A DNA stretch of 57,564 nucleotides from Actinomycetes bacterium (GCA_021155985.1 JAJNBA010000010.1:1-57564); one strand, 5' to 3'; shown: positions 25,064 through 34,202, counted from the first letter of the stretch. The notes: a model not told the origin generated them from the letters alone. Made by a program: numbers and translations.

Positions 25064-26488
25064 ATGGCATCCGCGACCGTTCCGGCACCCGACGGGAGTT
25101 CCGGGGTGTCCACGCTCGTCCCCCCGAGCATCGCCCCCGTGCCGCCGGCGGAGCGGACGCTCTCGGCTCTCGACCTCGGCGTGTTGTGGAACGACCTCTC
25201 TCTCGGGCTGCTGGTGCTCGTCACGGGAGCGCTCCTCGTCCCGGCGCTCGGGCTCCCGGTGGCCATCGGCGCGATCGCCGTGGGGAGTCTGATCGGCTGC
25301 GTGCCGCTGGCCGCGATCGCCGTCGCAGGCGCGCGGGAGGGCCTCCCGGGAATGGTCCTGTTCCGCCCGGTCCTGGGGCGGCGCGGCTCCTACCTGCCCT
25401 CCGTCCTGAACGTGGGGCAGCTCCTCGGTTGGACCTCGGTCGAGTTCTGGGCGATGGGGCGCCTGGCGAACACGCTGTCGATCGAGCTGTTCGGTCTCGA
25501 CGCGTTCTGGCTGTGGCTCACCTTGACGGCCGTCGCTTGCACGGCGCTGGCGATCGGCGGTCCCGTCCTCGTCGTGAAGCGCTTCCTTGAGCGGTTCGGC
25601 ACGTGGATCGTGCTGGCGAGTGGCGTCCTCCTGACGATCACCCTCCTCCTCTCTGGGTCGACGGCCTCTGCGTGGAGTCGAGATGGCGAAGGGGGCCTTC
25701 CGTTCTGGCTCGCGGTGGACCTCGCGATCGTGATGCCGATCTCATGGCTCCCGCTCGTGGCCGACTCGACGCGATTCGCGCGGAGCCATCGAGGTGTGTT
25801 CCCCGCAACGTTCTTCGGCTACTCGCTCGGGAACATCTGGTTCTATGCTCTTGGAGCGCTCCTGGTCCTCAACGCGAACGCCGCTCCCAGCGCGCAGGGC
25901 ATCGGGGGCGCGATCTTCGGCTTCGCCGGCGGCTCGGCGTGGCTGCTGGTCCTCGGGCTGGTCGTCGGCGAGGCGCCGAACGCATTCGCGAACATCTACT
26001 CGACCGCCGTCTCCACGCTGAACGTGGTGCCGCGCGCATCCGCCGCCGTCCTCTCCATCCTCGTCGGTGGGATCGCGTTCCTGCTCGCCCTCCTGTTCAC
26101 GATGGAGCGATACGAGGTGTTCCTGTTCCTGATCGGTTCCGTGTTCGTGCCCCTCGGGGCCCTCTTCATCGCGGATTACTTCGTGCACGCACGAGGCCAG
26201 TACGGGGTAGAGCGGGTGTTCGGTCAGGTGTCGGAGGGCTTCCGCTGGTCCGCCGTCGTGCCCTGGATCACGGGGTTCGCCGTGTACCACTGGAGCGTGC
26301 CCACGGGCCCCGAGGGATGGGTGGACGCCGTTACGCAGGTGTTCACAGCCGTGGGGCTGCCGTTCCCGCTCATGGATTCACGGCTGGGGGCGAGCCTACC
26401 CAGCTTCCTGATCACGTTCGTTCTGTCCCTCGCCCTGGTCGCGAAGGGATCGATCACGTCGTCGGCTGGTCGAAGCCCGCAGGAGTAG
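25064..26488 (+). CDS. cytX: NCS1-family permease, probable thiamine-precursor (HMP) transporter
   Basis: Membrane transporter of 474 residues with about twelve spans, similar to the cytosine/purine permease family. Typical pieces are LGVLWNDLSLGLLVLVTGALLV-like span one, AREGLPGMVLFRPVLGRRGSYLPSVLN-like loop and helix, and GEAPNAFANIYSTAVSTLN. The TPP riboswitch immediately upstream means uptake is shut off when thiamine pyrophosphate is high. This fits CytX-type uptake of hydroxymethylpyrimidine or a related thiamine precursor. No thiamine biosynthesis gene is in the window. The gene is convergent with the lipoprotein at 26496, with seven bases between the stops. Confidence 0.88.
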   Translation: MASATVPAPDGSSGVSTLVPPSIAPVPPAERTLSALDLGVLWNDLSLGLLVLVTGALLVPALGLPVAIGAIAVGSLIGCVPLAAIAVAGAREGLPGMVLFRPVLGRRGSYLPSVLNVGQLLGWTSVEFWAMGRLANTLSIELFGLDAFWLWLTLTAVACTALAIGGPVLVVKRFLERFGTWIVLASGVLLTITLLLSGSTASAWSRDGEGGLPFWLAVDLAIVMPISWLPLVADSTRFARSHRGVFPATFFGYSLGNIWFYALGALLVLNANAAPSAQGIGGAIFGFAGGSAWLLVLGLVVGEAPNAFANIYSTAVSTLNVVPRASAAVLSILVGGIAFLLALLFTMERYEVFLFLIGSVFVPLGALFIADYFVHARGQYGVERVFGQVSEGFRWSAVVPWITGFAVYHWSVPTGPEGWVDAVTQVFTAVGLPFPLMDSRLGASLPSFLITFVLSLALVAKGSITSSAGRSPQE

Positions 26489-26495
26489 GAACGCC

Positions 26496-26897
26496 TCAGT
26501 CGTCGTTGCCGTGCCCCTCGTCGCCCTTCCCCTTGTCCTTCTCGGGCTTGCCCTCGCCGCCGCCCTCGTCGACTTCCTCCACCGGCGATGGGCTCACGCT
26601 CTGGGATGGCGACGGCCGGGGAAGGAGCGTCAGCTGCTCGTCGACCGTCTCGGCTGCCGCGAGGATCGCCGCCGCCCGGCCGTCGTCGATCCGCCCCGCG
26701 TCCAGCCTCGAGGCCACGAGCTCGACCAGCTTGCGGAGCTCCGTCCTGGCCAAGCCGGGGCGGCCACTCTCCGCGAAGGTACGGATCTGCGCGACACGGT
26801 TCTCCAGCGTGGCGGCGAGCTGCGTGGGGAGCTCGCCGTCGCCGCAGGAGCTCGCCAGGATCGCGAGGATGCCGAGGGCGATCGTCGCTCGTCTCAC
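26496..26897 (-). CDS. Small lipoprotein coupled to the Ser/Thr kinase
   Basis: A 133-residue exported protein. The signal peptide MRRATIALGILAILASSCG ends in a lipobox with Cys18. The helical middle (TELRKLVELVASRLDAGRIDDGRAAAIL region) is followed by a Ser/Pro stretch and a highly charged Gly/Glu/Lys/Asp tail. The GTG start overlaps the kinase stop (GTGA 26894-26897), so the two are translationally coupled. It may be an outer-surface partner or sensor for the kinase's extracytoplasmic end; that is inference. No enzymatic domain is seen. Confidence 0.7.
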   Translation of the reverse strand: MRRATIALGILAILASSCGDGELPTQLAATLENRVAQIRTFAESGRPGLARTELRKLVELVASRLDAGRIDDGRAAAILAAAETVDEQLTLLPRPSPSQSVSPSPVEEVDEGGGEGKPEKDKGKGDEGHGNDD

Positions 26898-28060
26898 GGC
26901 TGCACCGCGTCCTCGAGCTCGCTCAGCGCGTCGTCGAGTGACGCCGGGAGCGTCGAGCCGCCCGTTCCCTTCGCCCCGGGAGCGTCCGGCCCCGTGAAGA
27001 CCGTGAGCGCGAGGATCACCAGCAGGGCGACGACGACGATCGCGCCCGCCGCGATCAGCGCGACGTGCGCGAGACGGTGGGGAGGATCCGGAGGCGAAGC
27101 CGTCGAGGGCTGTGACGGGAGGCGGGCGGTTCGTTCCATGCGGGGGATCGGAACCGTCTCGTGTCCGTCCGGCTCGGTGTCGACGTCCGGTTCGATCGGC
27201 CCCGCGATCACCTCCGTCGCCGTGTCATCCGCGTCACTCTCGTCGCCGAGCAACGCGGCCGCCATCGCCCCGGCGCTCTCGTAGCGCTCGGCGGGGTCGC
27301 GTCGCATCGCCCGCTCGATCACGGCCACGATCCGGGGATCGGCGTGGGCATCGATCGCGTTGGGCGGCTCGTACCGTCCGTCGCGGATCGCGGCGGCGAG
27401 GGCGAACGGGTCGTCGCCCTCGAACGGCTTCCGGCCGGTGAGGGCCTCGTACAGCAGGACGCCGACCGCGTAGAGGTCGCTCGCCGGGCCCGCCTGCTGC
27501 CCGTCGATGCGCTCCGGAGCGAGGTAGGACGGGCTCCCGAGGAGCTCCCCGGTCCCGGTCAGCGTCTCCTCCGCGTGGACCCACTTCGCGATCCCGAAGT
27601 CCGCCACCTTCCAGGTGCCGACGCCGGCGTCGAGGATGTTGCCGGGCTTGACGTCTCGATGCACGATCCCGAGCTCGTGGGCCGCGGCGAGCGCCCGCAG
27701 GACCTGCAGCCCGACGTCGCGGACCCGCTCGGGGGGCATCGGTCCGTCGGCGAGCTCGTCCCGGAGCGTGCGGCCCGACAGCCGCTCCATCACGACGAAC
27801 GGCCGGCCTCCTTGCTCGCCGGTGTCGAGGATCCCGACGACGTGCGGGTGGGTGAGGCGGGCGGCGAGCCGGGCCTCGGCGACGACGCGCTCACGCATGC
27901 CGTCCTGCTGAGCGAGGTCCGCGCGGAGCAGCTTGAGAGCGACCTCCCGGTCGAGTCGCAGATCGTGGGCGACGAAGACCTCGCCCATGCCGCCCGCGCC
28001 GAGCGGATCGCCCAGCCGATACCGGTCGCCGATCGTCTCCATCTGCTCGGTGGGGCCCAT
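26894..28060 (-). CDS. Transmembrane serine/threonine protein kinase (PknB type)
   Basis: Eukaryotic-type kinase of about 388 residues. Kinase motifs: glycine loop GAGGMGEV (21-28), Lys43 in VALKLL, catalytic loop HRDVKPGN (134-141), DFG (154-156) and LAPERI. After a Pro/Ser-rich juxtamembrane part, one membrane helix (LIAAGAIVVVALLVILALTVF) lies near residue 345. Only about 35 residues remain outside the cell, with no PASTA domains. Three starts are possible (28072, 28060, 28042); 28060 has an acceptable GAAGGGA ribosome site. It is coupled to the downstream lipoprotein gene. Target proteins are unknown. Confidence 0.9.
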   Translation of the reverse strand: MGPTEQMETIGDRYRLGDPLGAGGMGEVFVAHDLRLDREVALKLLRADLAQQDGMRERVVAEARLAARLTHPHVVGILDTGEQGGRPFVVMERLSGRTLRDELADGPMPPERVRDVGLQVLRALAAAHELGIVHRDVKPGNILDAGVGTWKVADFGIAKWVHAEETLTGTGELLGSPSYLAPERIDGQQAGPASDLYAVGVLLYEALTGRKPFEGDDPFALAAAIRDGRYEPPNAIDAHADPRIVAVIERAMRRDPAERYESAGAMAAALLGDESDADDTATEVIAGPIEPDVDTEPDGHETVPIPRMERTARLPSQPSTASPPDPPHRLAHVALIAAGAIVVVALLVILALTVFTGPDAPGAKGTGGSTLPASLDDALSELEDAVQP

Positions 28061-28110
28061 CCGGAAGAGCATTCCCTTCGGGATCGGCCGCTACACGTTC
28101 GGGCGGGAGG

Positions 28111-29166
28111 TCAAGCGGACCCGATCCTCGCGGGTGGGCCGGTCGATCCCCGGACCACGAGCGAAGGTGGGACGACGAGGTGACGTGCCGATCGACGATC
28201 CTCGTCGTGCCGTTCGAGGAGGAGCCGGACCGCCGTCACGCCCATGTCGCGGCGCGGCTGGTCGATCGTGGTGAGGTCGATGTGCCCCAGCCCGGCCAGC
28301 GCGATGTTGTCGTACCCCACGAGCGACATGTCGGCGGGCACACGGAGGCCATGGTCGTCGAACGCATCGAGGGCGCCCACCGCGGCGAGGTCGTTGCCGA
28401 CGAAGACGGCCGTGACGCCCCGTCGGTCGCCCAACAACGTGGTCACCCCGTCGCGTCCGCCCTCCTCGGTGAACGCTCCGGTCACGATCCGCGCCGACGA
28501 CCGCAACCCGTGCCGATCCATCGCGTCGAGGAACCCGGCGCGGCGCTGCGCGGAGCCGGCGCCCCTCCCCCCATCCACGTGCGCGATGCGCCGATGCCCG
28601 AGCGAGACGAGATGATCGACGGCGATCCGCGCGCCCATCCGATCGTCGTTCGTGATCGAGTCGTGCGCCGGTGACCGGGAATGCTTCGCCACCACCACGA
28701 CCGGGACGGACGCGGCCACCGCGGCGATCCGACGGGGTGAGAGCACCGGACCGGCCATCACGATCCCGTCGGTCCGGAGCTGCAGGAGGGTGTCCAACGC
28801 CTCGTCCTCCTCGACGGCGGCGCGCCCACCGGTGTTGAACAGGGCGTGGTAGCCGGAACCACGCGCCGCCTCCTGGATCCCGTCGATCACCTCGGTGAAG
28901 TAGGGGTTGTGCAGGTCCGAGACCATCACGCCGATCAGGTTGCTCCGGCGGCGAACGAGACTCCGAGCGACCGCGTTCGGCCGGTACCCGATCTCTTCTG
29001 CGGCCTTCGTCACGGCCGCGCGCTTCTCGTCGCTGACGTTCGGTGCGTCCCGAAGCACGAGCGACACGAGGGACTTCGAGACGCCGGCTCGTTCCGCGAC
29101 GTCGACGATCGTCGGGTGCCGGCGTCTCGAGCCTCGGCCGTCGTCCGCGGCTGCCCGCGGGCTCAC
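28111..29166 (-). CDS. LacI-family transcriptional regulator of the inositol cluster
   Basis: A 351-residue repressor. The N-terminal helix-turn-helix TIVDVAERAGVSKSLVSLVL (residues 19-38) is followed by the hinge RSLVRRRSNLIGVMVSDLHN and a periplasmic-binding-protein-like sensor domain ending with TTIDQPRRDMG. GTG 29166 is chosen since it overlaps the iolD stop (GTGA) and places the helix-turn-helix at the usual distance. It is cotranscribed with iolD. The two TGGAACGTTCCA palindromes at 31078 and 31113 have the 12-bp symmetrical form bound by LacI proteins and are probably its operators. The inducer is likely inositol or a catabolic intermediate. Confidence 0.9.
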   Translation of the reverse strand: MSPRAAADDGRGSRRRHPTIVDVAERAGVSKSLVSLVLRDAPNVSDEKRAAVTKAAEEIGYRPNAVARSLVRRRSNLIGVMVSDLHNPYFTEVIDGIQEAARGSGYHALFNTGGRAAVEEDEALDTLLQLRTDGIVMAGPVLSPRRIAAVAASVPVVVVAKHSRSPAHDSITNDDRMGARIAVDHLVSLGHRRIAHVDGGRGAGSAQRRAGFLDAMDRHGLRSSARIVTGAFTEEGGRDGVTTLLGDRRGVTAVFVGNDLAAVGALDAFDDHGLRVPADMSLVGYDNIALAGLGHIDLTTIDQPRRDMGVTAVRLLLERHDEDRRSARHLVVPPSLVVRGSTGPPARIGSA

Positions 29167-31010
29167 ACCCCGGGCCTCTGGTGCTTCCGACCGGCCTCGT
29201 GGGCGGCCTTGGCCACGCGCACCTCGTCGCGCTCCGAAACCTCGGGCACCCCGACGTCCCACCAGGCGTCACCGCCCGTCCACGCGTGCGGATCGGTCCG
29301 GATCACGATCACGGCGGTGCGGTCCGCCGCACGAGCGCGCTGCAGCGCGCCGTCGAGCCGGTCGAGATCGTCCACCGTCTCGGTCCAGGCCCCCATCGAC
29401 TCCGCGTGCTTCGCGAAGTCCACGCGAGCGGGTCGTTCCGCGCGAACGCCCTCGAGCATGTTGTTGAACGAGGCGCCTCCGGTGAACACCTGGAGCCGGT
29501 CGATCACCGCGTACCCTTCGTTGTCGCACAGGATCAGGATGAACTTCTGGCCGGCGAGTACGGACCCGTACACGTCGGCGCTCGACATCAGGTAGGAACC
29601 GTCCCCGCAGAACGACAGGACGGTGCGTTCCGGCACCGCCATCGCGGCGCCCCACGCGCCGCCGATCTCGTAGCCCATGCAGCTGAAGCCGTACTCGCAG
29701 TCGAACGTGCCGACGCCGAACGATCGCCAGTGCTTGTTGAGCTCTCCCGGGAGACCGCCGGCCGCAGCGAGCGCGTAGTCGTCCGGCCCGGCGAGCTCGT
29801 TCACGCGGCGGATCACCGCCGCGTACGAGGGGAGGCCGCTGGCCGTGGGAGCGGCCGCGGCCTCGTCCAGCGTGTCGTTCCAGGCCGCGTACTCGCGGGT
29901 CGCGCGCTCACGCCATTCGCTCGGCGCACGCCAGTCGGCGAGCGCGGCGTCGAGCTCCTGCACGCCACGCCGGGCGTCGGCGACGAGCGGAACGGCGAGG
30001 TGCTTCGCGACGTCGTGGCGCGCGGCGTTCAGCGCGATGAACCGCAGCCGCTCGTCGCCGAAGACGCTCCAGGAGCCGGTCGTGAAGTCCTGGAGGCGCG
30101 TGCCCACGGCGAGGACCACGTCGGCCGCGGCCGCGAGGGCGTTCGCGGATGAACTCCCGGTGACCCCGATCGGGCCGGCGAACAGCGGGTGGTCCCACGG
30201 GAGCGACGACTTGCCCGCGACCGTCTCGACGACCGGCAGGCCGTGTCGCTCCGCGAACGCAGCGAGCTCCTCGGTCGCGAGGGAGTAGTGCACGCCTCCA
30301 CCCGCGATCAGGAGCGGTCGCTCGGCGCCCCGGAGGACCTTCACGGCCTCGGCCAGCTCTCCCGGGTCGGGTCCCGGCCGCCGGATCCGGTGCACCCGCG
30401 GCTCGAAGAACGCGGCGGGGAAGTCGAACGCCTCCGCCTGCACGTCCTGTGGCAGTCCGAGGAACGCCGGCCCGCAGTCCGCGGGATCGAGCATCGTCGC
30501 CACAGCCTGGGGGAGGGACTGGAGCACCTGCGCCGGGTGCGCGATCCGGTCCCAGTAGCGGGTCACCGGCCGGAAGGCGTCGTTCACCGTGACGCTCGGA
30601 TCGCCGAACGGCTCCACCTGCTGGAGCACCGGGTCCGGCACACGGTTCGCGAAGGTGTCGCCGGAGAGCAGGAGCACGGGGAGGCGGTTCGCGTGCGCGA
30701 TGCCCGCCGCGGTGACCATGTTCAACGCCCCCGGTCCGATCGAGCTCGTGGCGACCATGATCTGACGCCGCCGCTTCGCCTTCGCGAACGCGATCGCGGC
30801 CATGGCCATCGACTGCTCGTTCTGGCCGCGCCACGTGGGCAGTTGGTCCTGGACGCCCTCGAGGGCCTCGCCCAGGCACGTGACGTTCCCGTGACCGAAG
30901 ATCGCGAACACGCCGGGGAACAGCGGCACCTCGTCCCCGTCGATCTCGGTCCGCTGGGCGATGAGGTACCGGACGATGGCGCCGGCGGTGGTGAGGCGGA
31001 TCGTCTCCAT
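29163..31010 (-). CDS. iolD: 3D-(3,5/4)-trihydroxycyclohexane-1,2-dione acylhydrolase
   Basis: Thiamine-diphosphate enzyme of myo-inositol catabolism that opens the ring of the trione/dione intermediate to give 5-deoxyglucuronate. It has 615 residues, normal for IolD. Diagnostic pieces are GVFAIFGHGNVTCLGEAL near residues 32-49, TWRGQNEQSMAMAAIAFA, ATSSIGPGALNMVTAAG, and the ThDP motif from GDGSYLMSSADVYGS to ILILCDN near residue 475. It starts at ATG 31010 with GAGGAGA upstream. It is transcribed leftward, opposite to iolG, across a region with paired operators, and is followed by the LacI gene. Confidence 0.93.
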   Translation of the reverse strand: METIRLTTAGAIVRYLIAQRTEIDGDEVPLFPGVFAIFGHGNVTCLGEALEGVQDQLPTWRGQNEQSMAMAAIAFAKAKRRRQIMVATSSIGPGALNMVTAAGIAHANRLPVLLLSGDTFANRVPDPVLQQVEPFGDPSVTVNDAFRPVTRYWDRIAHPAQVLQSLPQAVATMLDPADCGPAFLGLPQDVQAEAFDFPAAFFEPRVHRIRRPGPDPGELAEAVKVLRGAERPLLIAGGGVHYSLATEELAAFAERHGLPVVETVAGKSSLPWDHPLFAGPIGVTGSSSANALAAAADVVLAVGTRLQDFTTGSWSVFGDERLRFIALNAARHDVAKHLAVPLVADARRGVQELDAALADWRAPSEWRERATREYAAWNDTLDEAAAAPTASGLPSYAAVIRRVNELAGPDDYALAAAGGLPGELNKHWRSFGVGTFDCEYGFSCMGYEIGGAWGAAMAVPERTVLSFCGDGSYLMSSADVYGSVLAGQKFILILCDNEGYAVIDRLQVFTGGASFNNMLEGVRAERPARVDFAKHAESMGAWTETVDDLDRLDGALQRARAADRTAVIVIRTDPHAWTGGDAWWDVGVPEVSERDEVRVAKAAHEAGRKHQRPGV

Positions 31011-31035
31011 GGTCTCCTCTCGTCGCGGCGTCGGT

Positions 31036-31065
31036 TTGACAGCCCATCGGGGCGGCGCCTATCGT
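31036..31065 (+). promoter_or_regulatory. Candidate promoter for iolG and the rightward inositol operon
   Basis: TTGACA at 31036-31041 and TATCGT at 31060-31065 are separated by 18 bases. A start near 31072 would place both LacI-type operators just downstream, a position suited to repression. Confidence 0.4.
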
Positions 31066-31077
31066 ACGCCTCGTCGT

Positions 31078-31089
31078 TGGAACGTTCCA
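31078..31089. promoter_or_regulatory. LacI-type operator 1
   Basis: Perfect 12-bp palindrome TGGAACGTTCCA with a central CG, identical to the copy at 31113. The two start positions are 35 bp apart, in the iolD-iolG divergent region. Confidence 0.75.
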
Positions 31090-31112
31090 CTCTGTGGACG
31101 ATCACGGAACCT

Positions 31113-31124
31113 TGGAACGTTCCA
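31113..31124. promoter_or_regulatory. LacI-type operator 2
   Basis: Second perfect copy of TGGAACGTTCCA, 51 bases upstream of the iolG start. Two copies suit binding of two LacI dimers or one tetramer. Confidence 0.75.
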
Positions 31125-31174
31125 GACGTGAGAGGAGGCGGCTCCACGCTCGTCCACGCACCGTCGGGAACCGG

Positions 31175-32170
31175 ATGCGCGTCGGCGTGATCGGGGTCGG
31201 CCGCATGGGCCAGACCCACGCGGTCACGCTGGGGTCGATCGCCGACGTGGACTCGGTCGTGCTCACCGACGTGGACGCCGATCGAGCCGAGCAGGTCGCG
31301 GCCGACGCCGGCGCGGGCACCGTAGCCACCACCGAGGACCTGCTCGCCTCGGTCGATGCCGTCGTGATCGCGGCCGCGTCCTCTGCCCACGCCGACCTGA
31401 TCCACGCGTGCGCGGACGCCGGGCTCCCGACGTTCTGCGAGAAGCCGATCACGACCGACCTCGCCAGCACCGCCGAGGTCGTCGAGCACGTGCGCCGGGC
31501 CGGGATCCAGCTCCAGATGGGGTTCCAGCGACGGTTCGACGCCGGGTTCTCGAGCGCACGCGACCTCGTCGCCGATGGGACGATCGGCACGCTCTACGTC
31601 GTCCGGATGGCCGGCCACGACCCCGCGCCGCCCCACGAGGACTACATCCCGGCCTCGGGCGGGATCTTCCGCGACTTCAGCGTCCACGACTTCGACGCGC
31701 TCCGCTTCGTCACCGGGCAGGAGACCGTGGAGGTCTACGCCGACGGCGCGGTGCTGAACTTCCCGCAGTTCGAGCGGTACGGCGACGTCGACACCGGGGT
31801 GGTGGCCCTGCGGCTGTCCGGGGGGAGCTTCGGGATCCTCTCGGTCACGCGACACGATCCGCTCGGCTACGACATCCGGATGGAGCTCCTCGGATCGGGC
31901 GACAGCGTGGTGGTGGGGTGGGACGATCGACTCCCGCTCCGTTCGATCGAGTCGGGCGGACGCCCCGCGCCGGCCGACGCGTACGCGAACTTCCAGCAGC
32001 GTTTCGCCGAGGCCTATCGTGCCGAGATGCACGCGTTCGTGGACGTGGCGGCGGGCCGGCGCCCGAGTCCCTGCACCGCGGAGGACGCGCTGGAGGCGAT
32101 GCGGGTCGCGGTGGCCTGCGACCGCTCGCGCGAAGAGCACCGACCGGTCCGGCTGGAGGAGGTGGCGTGA
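31175..32170 (+). CDS. iolG: Inositol 2-dehydrogenase (Gfo/Idh/MocA family)
   Basis: NAD-dependent oxidation of myo-inositol to scyllo-inosose, the first step of the pathway. Rossmann motif GVGRMG at residues 7-12, the family signature FCEKPIT near 88-94, and the catalytic region GGIFRDFSVHDFDALRF near 163-179 with the conserved Asp and His. The 331-residue length is typical. ATG 31175 follows the operator region; the stop overlaps iolE (GTGA 32167-32170). Another sugar or polyol dehydrogenase of the family is possible, but the complete iol context supports IolG. Confidence 0.88.
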   Translation: MRVGVIGVGRMGQTHAVTLGSIADVDSVVLTDVDADRAEQVAADAGAGTVATTEDLLASVDAVVIAAASSAHADLIHACADAGLPTFCEKPITTDLASTAEVVEHVRRAGIQLQMGFQRRFDAGFSSARDLVADGTIGTLYVVRMAGHDPAPPHEDYIPASGGIFRDFSVHDFDALRFVTGQETVEVYADGAVLNFPQFERYGDVDTGVVALRLSGGSFGILSVTRHDPLGYDIRMELLGSGDSVVVGWDDRLPLRSIESGGRPAPADAYANFQQRFAEAYRAEMHAFVDVAAGRRPSPCTAEDALEAMRVAVACDRSREEHRPVRLEEVA

Positions 32171-33069
32171 CGGATCCGGCCGAGCGCGTCGCGGGGGCAC
32201 CGATCACCTGGGGGGTCTGCGAGGTGCCCGGGTGGGGCCACCAGATGGCTGCCGAACGCGTGCTCTCCGAGATGCGGTCCGTCGGACTCCGGGCGACGGA
32301 GCTCGGTCCCGAGGGGTTCCTCCCCCGCGGCTCGGAGCGAGCGCTCCTCGACGCGAACGGCCTCGCGCTCGTGGCGGGGTTCGTCCCCGCGGTCCTGCAC
32401 GACCCCTCGTCCCTGGAGCGCGAGCTCACGAAGGTCGACGCCGCGGCGCAGACGATCGCCTCGCTCGGCGGCGGCGTGCTCGTCCTCGCGGCATCGTCCG
32501 GCGGGCACGACTACGAGGCAGCTGCGCGGCTGGACGCCGCGGGATGGGCCGCGCTCGGACGGGGGATCGACCGCGTCGTGGCCTCGGCCGGCGAACGGGC
32601 CCTGCGAGTGGCGGTGCACCCACATCACGGAACCGTGGTGCAGGGCCCCGGAGATGTGGAACGAGTGCTCGAGATCTCCGACGTGGGCCTGTGCCTCGAT
32701 ACCGGTCACGTCATCGTGGGGGCGGGCGACCCACTGGCGCTCGCTCGGGAGGCCGCCGACCGCGTGGTCCATGTCCACCTGAAAGATGTGTCGGCGGCCG
32801 TGGCCGCGCGGGTCGCCGCAGGCGATCTCGGATATCTGGACGCGGTGCGGGAGGGTCTGTACCGGCCCCTTGGCGACGGGGACCTCGACGTCGCGGGCGT
32901 CGTTCGCGCGCTCGAGGAGTCCGGATACGACGGTTGGTACGTACTCGAACATGACGAGGTGCTCGATCACGAGCCCGAGGAAGGATCGGGGCCCATCGGG
33001 AACGCGAGGCGGAGCCTCTCCTTCCTGGAGGGGGCCTGGGAGGAGGTGGGGGCGCCGACGAAGGGCTAG
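32167..33069 (+). CDS. iolE: Inosose dehydratase / sugar-phosphate isomerase family
   Basis: TIM-barrel protein of 300 residues. The start [17 protein letters not shown] is the IolE signature. Metal-binding residues are expected in [20 protein letters not shown] and VVHVHLKDV, all visible, and in YVLEHDEVL near residue 260. IolE dehydrates scyllo-inosose to the trihydroxycyclohexanedione that IolD opens. The GTG 32167 start overlaps the iolG stop. It is followed 53 bases later by the transporter genes. Confidence 0.88.
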   Translation: MTDPAERVAGAPITWGVCEVPGWGHQMAAERVLSEMRSVGLRATELGPEGFLPRGSERALLDANGLALVAGFVPAVLHDPSSLERELTKVDAAAQTIASLGGGVLVLAASSGGHDYEAAARLDAAGWAALGRGIDRVVASAGERALRVAVHPHHGTVVQGPGDVERVLEISDVGLCLDTGHVIVGAGDPLALAREAADRVVHVHLKDVSAAVAARVAAGDLGYLDAVREGLYRPLGDGDLDVAGVVRALEESGYDGWYVLEHDEVLDHEPEEGSGPIGNARRSLSFLEGAWEEVGAPTKG

Positions 33070-33122
33070 TCCGTGGAGGCGCGAGCGTCGCGCCCAGCGA
33101 CAGATACGAGGGGGTTGGTTCG

Positions 33123-34118
33123 ATGATGAAGAGATGGGCGGCGCTGGCGCTCGTATTCGCGCTCGGCGCGGCGGCGTGTACCGGGAACGGCGACGGAGAG
33201 GGCGACGGGGGCGGCGACGGGAACGGGGGCGTCACGCAGCGTGACTTCCGCTTCGTGGTCGTCACGCACGGGCAGGCGTCGGACCCGTTCTGGTCCGTCG
33301 CGGCCAACGGCGTCGACGCCGCGGCCGAGGACATGGGTGTCGAGGTCGAGTACCAGGCGCCCGGCACGTTCGACATGGTGGAGATGGCCCAGCTGATCGA
33401 TGCGGCGGTCGCCTCCCAGCCGGACGGACTCGTCGTGAGCCTGCCCGATGCCGACGCGCTCGGTCCGTCGATCGAGGCTGCGGTGGCCGCGGACATCCCC
33501 GTGATCACGATGAACTCGGGATCGGACACGTTCGCCGACCTCGGCGTGCTCCTGCACGTCGGGCAGACGGAGTTCGAGGCCGGCCTGATCGCGGGGGAGC
33601 GGTTCGCCGAGGAGGGCGTCGAGAACCCGATCTGCCTGAACCAGGAGGTCGGCAACGCGGCCCTCGACCTGCGCTGTGAGGGGTTCTTCGAGGGGCTCGG
33701 GGTGCAGGGCGAGGTCATCGCCGTGGACCTCGACGACCCGACGAGCACGACCGAGACGGTGACCGGGGCCTTGCAGAACAACCCGGACATCGACGGGATC
33801 CTGACGCTCGGCCCGACCGGGGCCGCGCCGACGATCGCGGCGCTCCAGGAGGCCGGCACGCTCGGGGAGATCGCGTTCGCGACCTTCGACCTCTCGCCCG
33901 AGGTCCTCGAGGCGATCGACGCGGGCGACATGCTGTTCGCGATCGACCAGGCGCAGTACCTGCAGGGGTACCTGCCGATCGTGTTCCTCACGAAGTACCT
34001 GGAGACGGGAGCGCTGCCGCTCGGCAGTGTGGATCGGGTCCTCCTGACCGGTCCGCAGATCGTCACGGCGGACACGGCGTTGGACGTCGTGGACTACTCC
34101 GAGCAGGGCGTGCGGTAG
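33123..34118 (+). CDS. Sugar/inositol ABC transporter substrate-binding lipoprotein
   Basis: Periplasmic-binding-protein type 1 (ribose/inositol) protein of 331 residues. The signal peptide [19 protein letters not shown] ends in a lipidated cysteine and is followed by an unusually Gly/Asp-rich linker (residues 20-38). Folded-domain motifs include [21 protein letters not shown] and [16 protein letters not shown], typical of sugar-binding proteins. By its place between iolE and iolC it probably binds myo-inositol. A very strong hairpin follows its stop, which should make it more abundant than the membrane subunits downstream. Confidence 0.85.
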   Translation: MMKRWAALALVFALGAAACTGNGDGEGDGGGDGNGGVTQRDFRFVVVTHGQASDPFWSVAANGVDAAAEDMGVEVEYQAPGTFDMVEMAQLIDAAVASQPDGLVVSLPDADALGPSIEAAVAADIPVITMNSGSDTFADLGVLLHVGQTEFEAGLIAGERFAEEGVENPICLNQEVGNAALDLRCEGFFEGLGVQGEVIAVDLDDPTSTTETVTGALQNNPDIDGILTLGPTGAAPTIAALQEAGTLGEIAFATFDLSPEVLEAIDAGDMLFAIDQAQYLQGYLPIVFLTKYLETGALPLGSVDRVLLTGPQIVTADTALDVVDYSEQGVR

Positions 34119-34121
34119 CCG

Positions 34122-34165
34122 ACGGACGGGCCCTCGCGCGCGGGTCGCGCGCGAGGGCCCTCCGT
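34122..34165 (+). terminator. Long perfect hairpin between binding-protein and permease genes
   Basis: GGGCCCTCGCGCGCG (34128-34142) pairs perfectly with 34146-34160 around a 3-base loop, extended by ACGGA/CCGT outside. It probably ends most transcripts after the binding-protein gene and lets some read through into the permease and ATPase, or it protects the upstream mRNA from decay. Confidence 0.75.
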
Positions 34166-34202
34166 TCTAGGCTCACCCCCGAGCAGGGCGAGGAGGGGAG
34201 GC

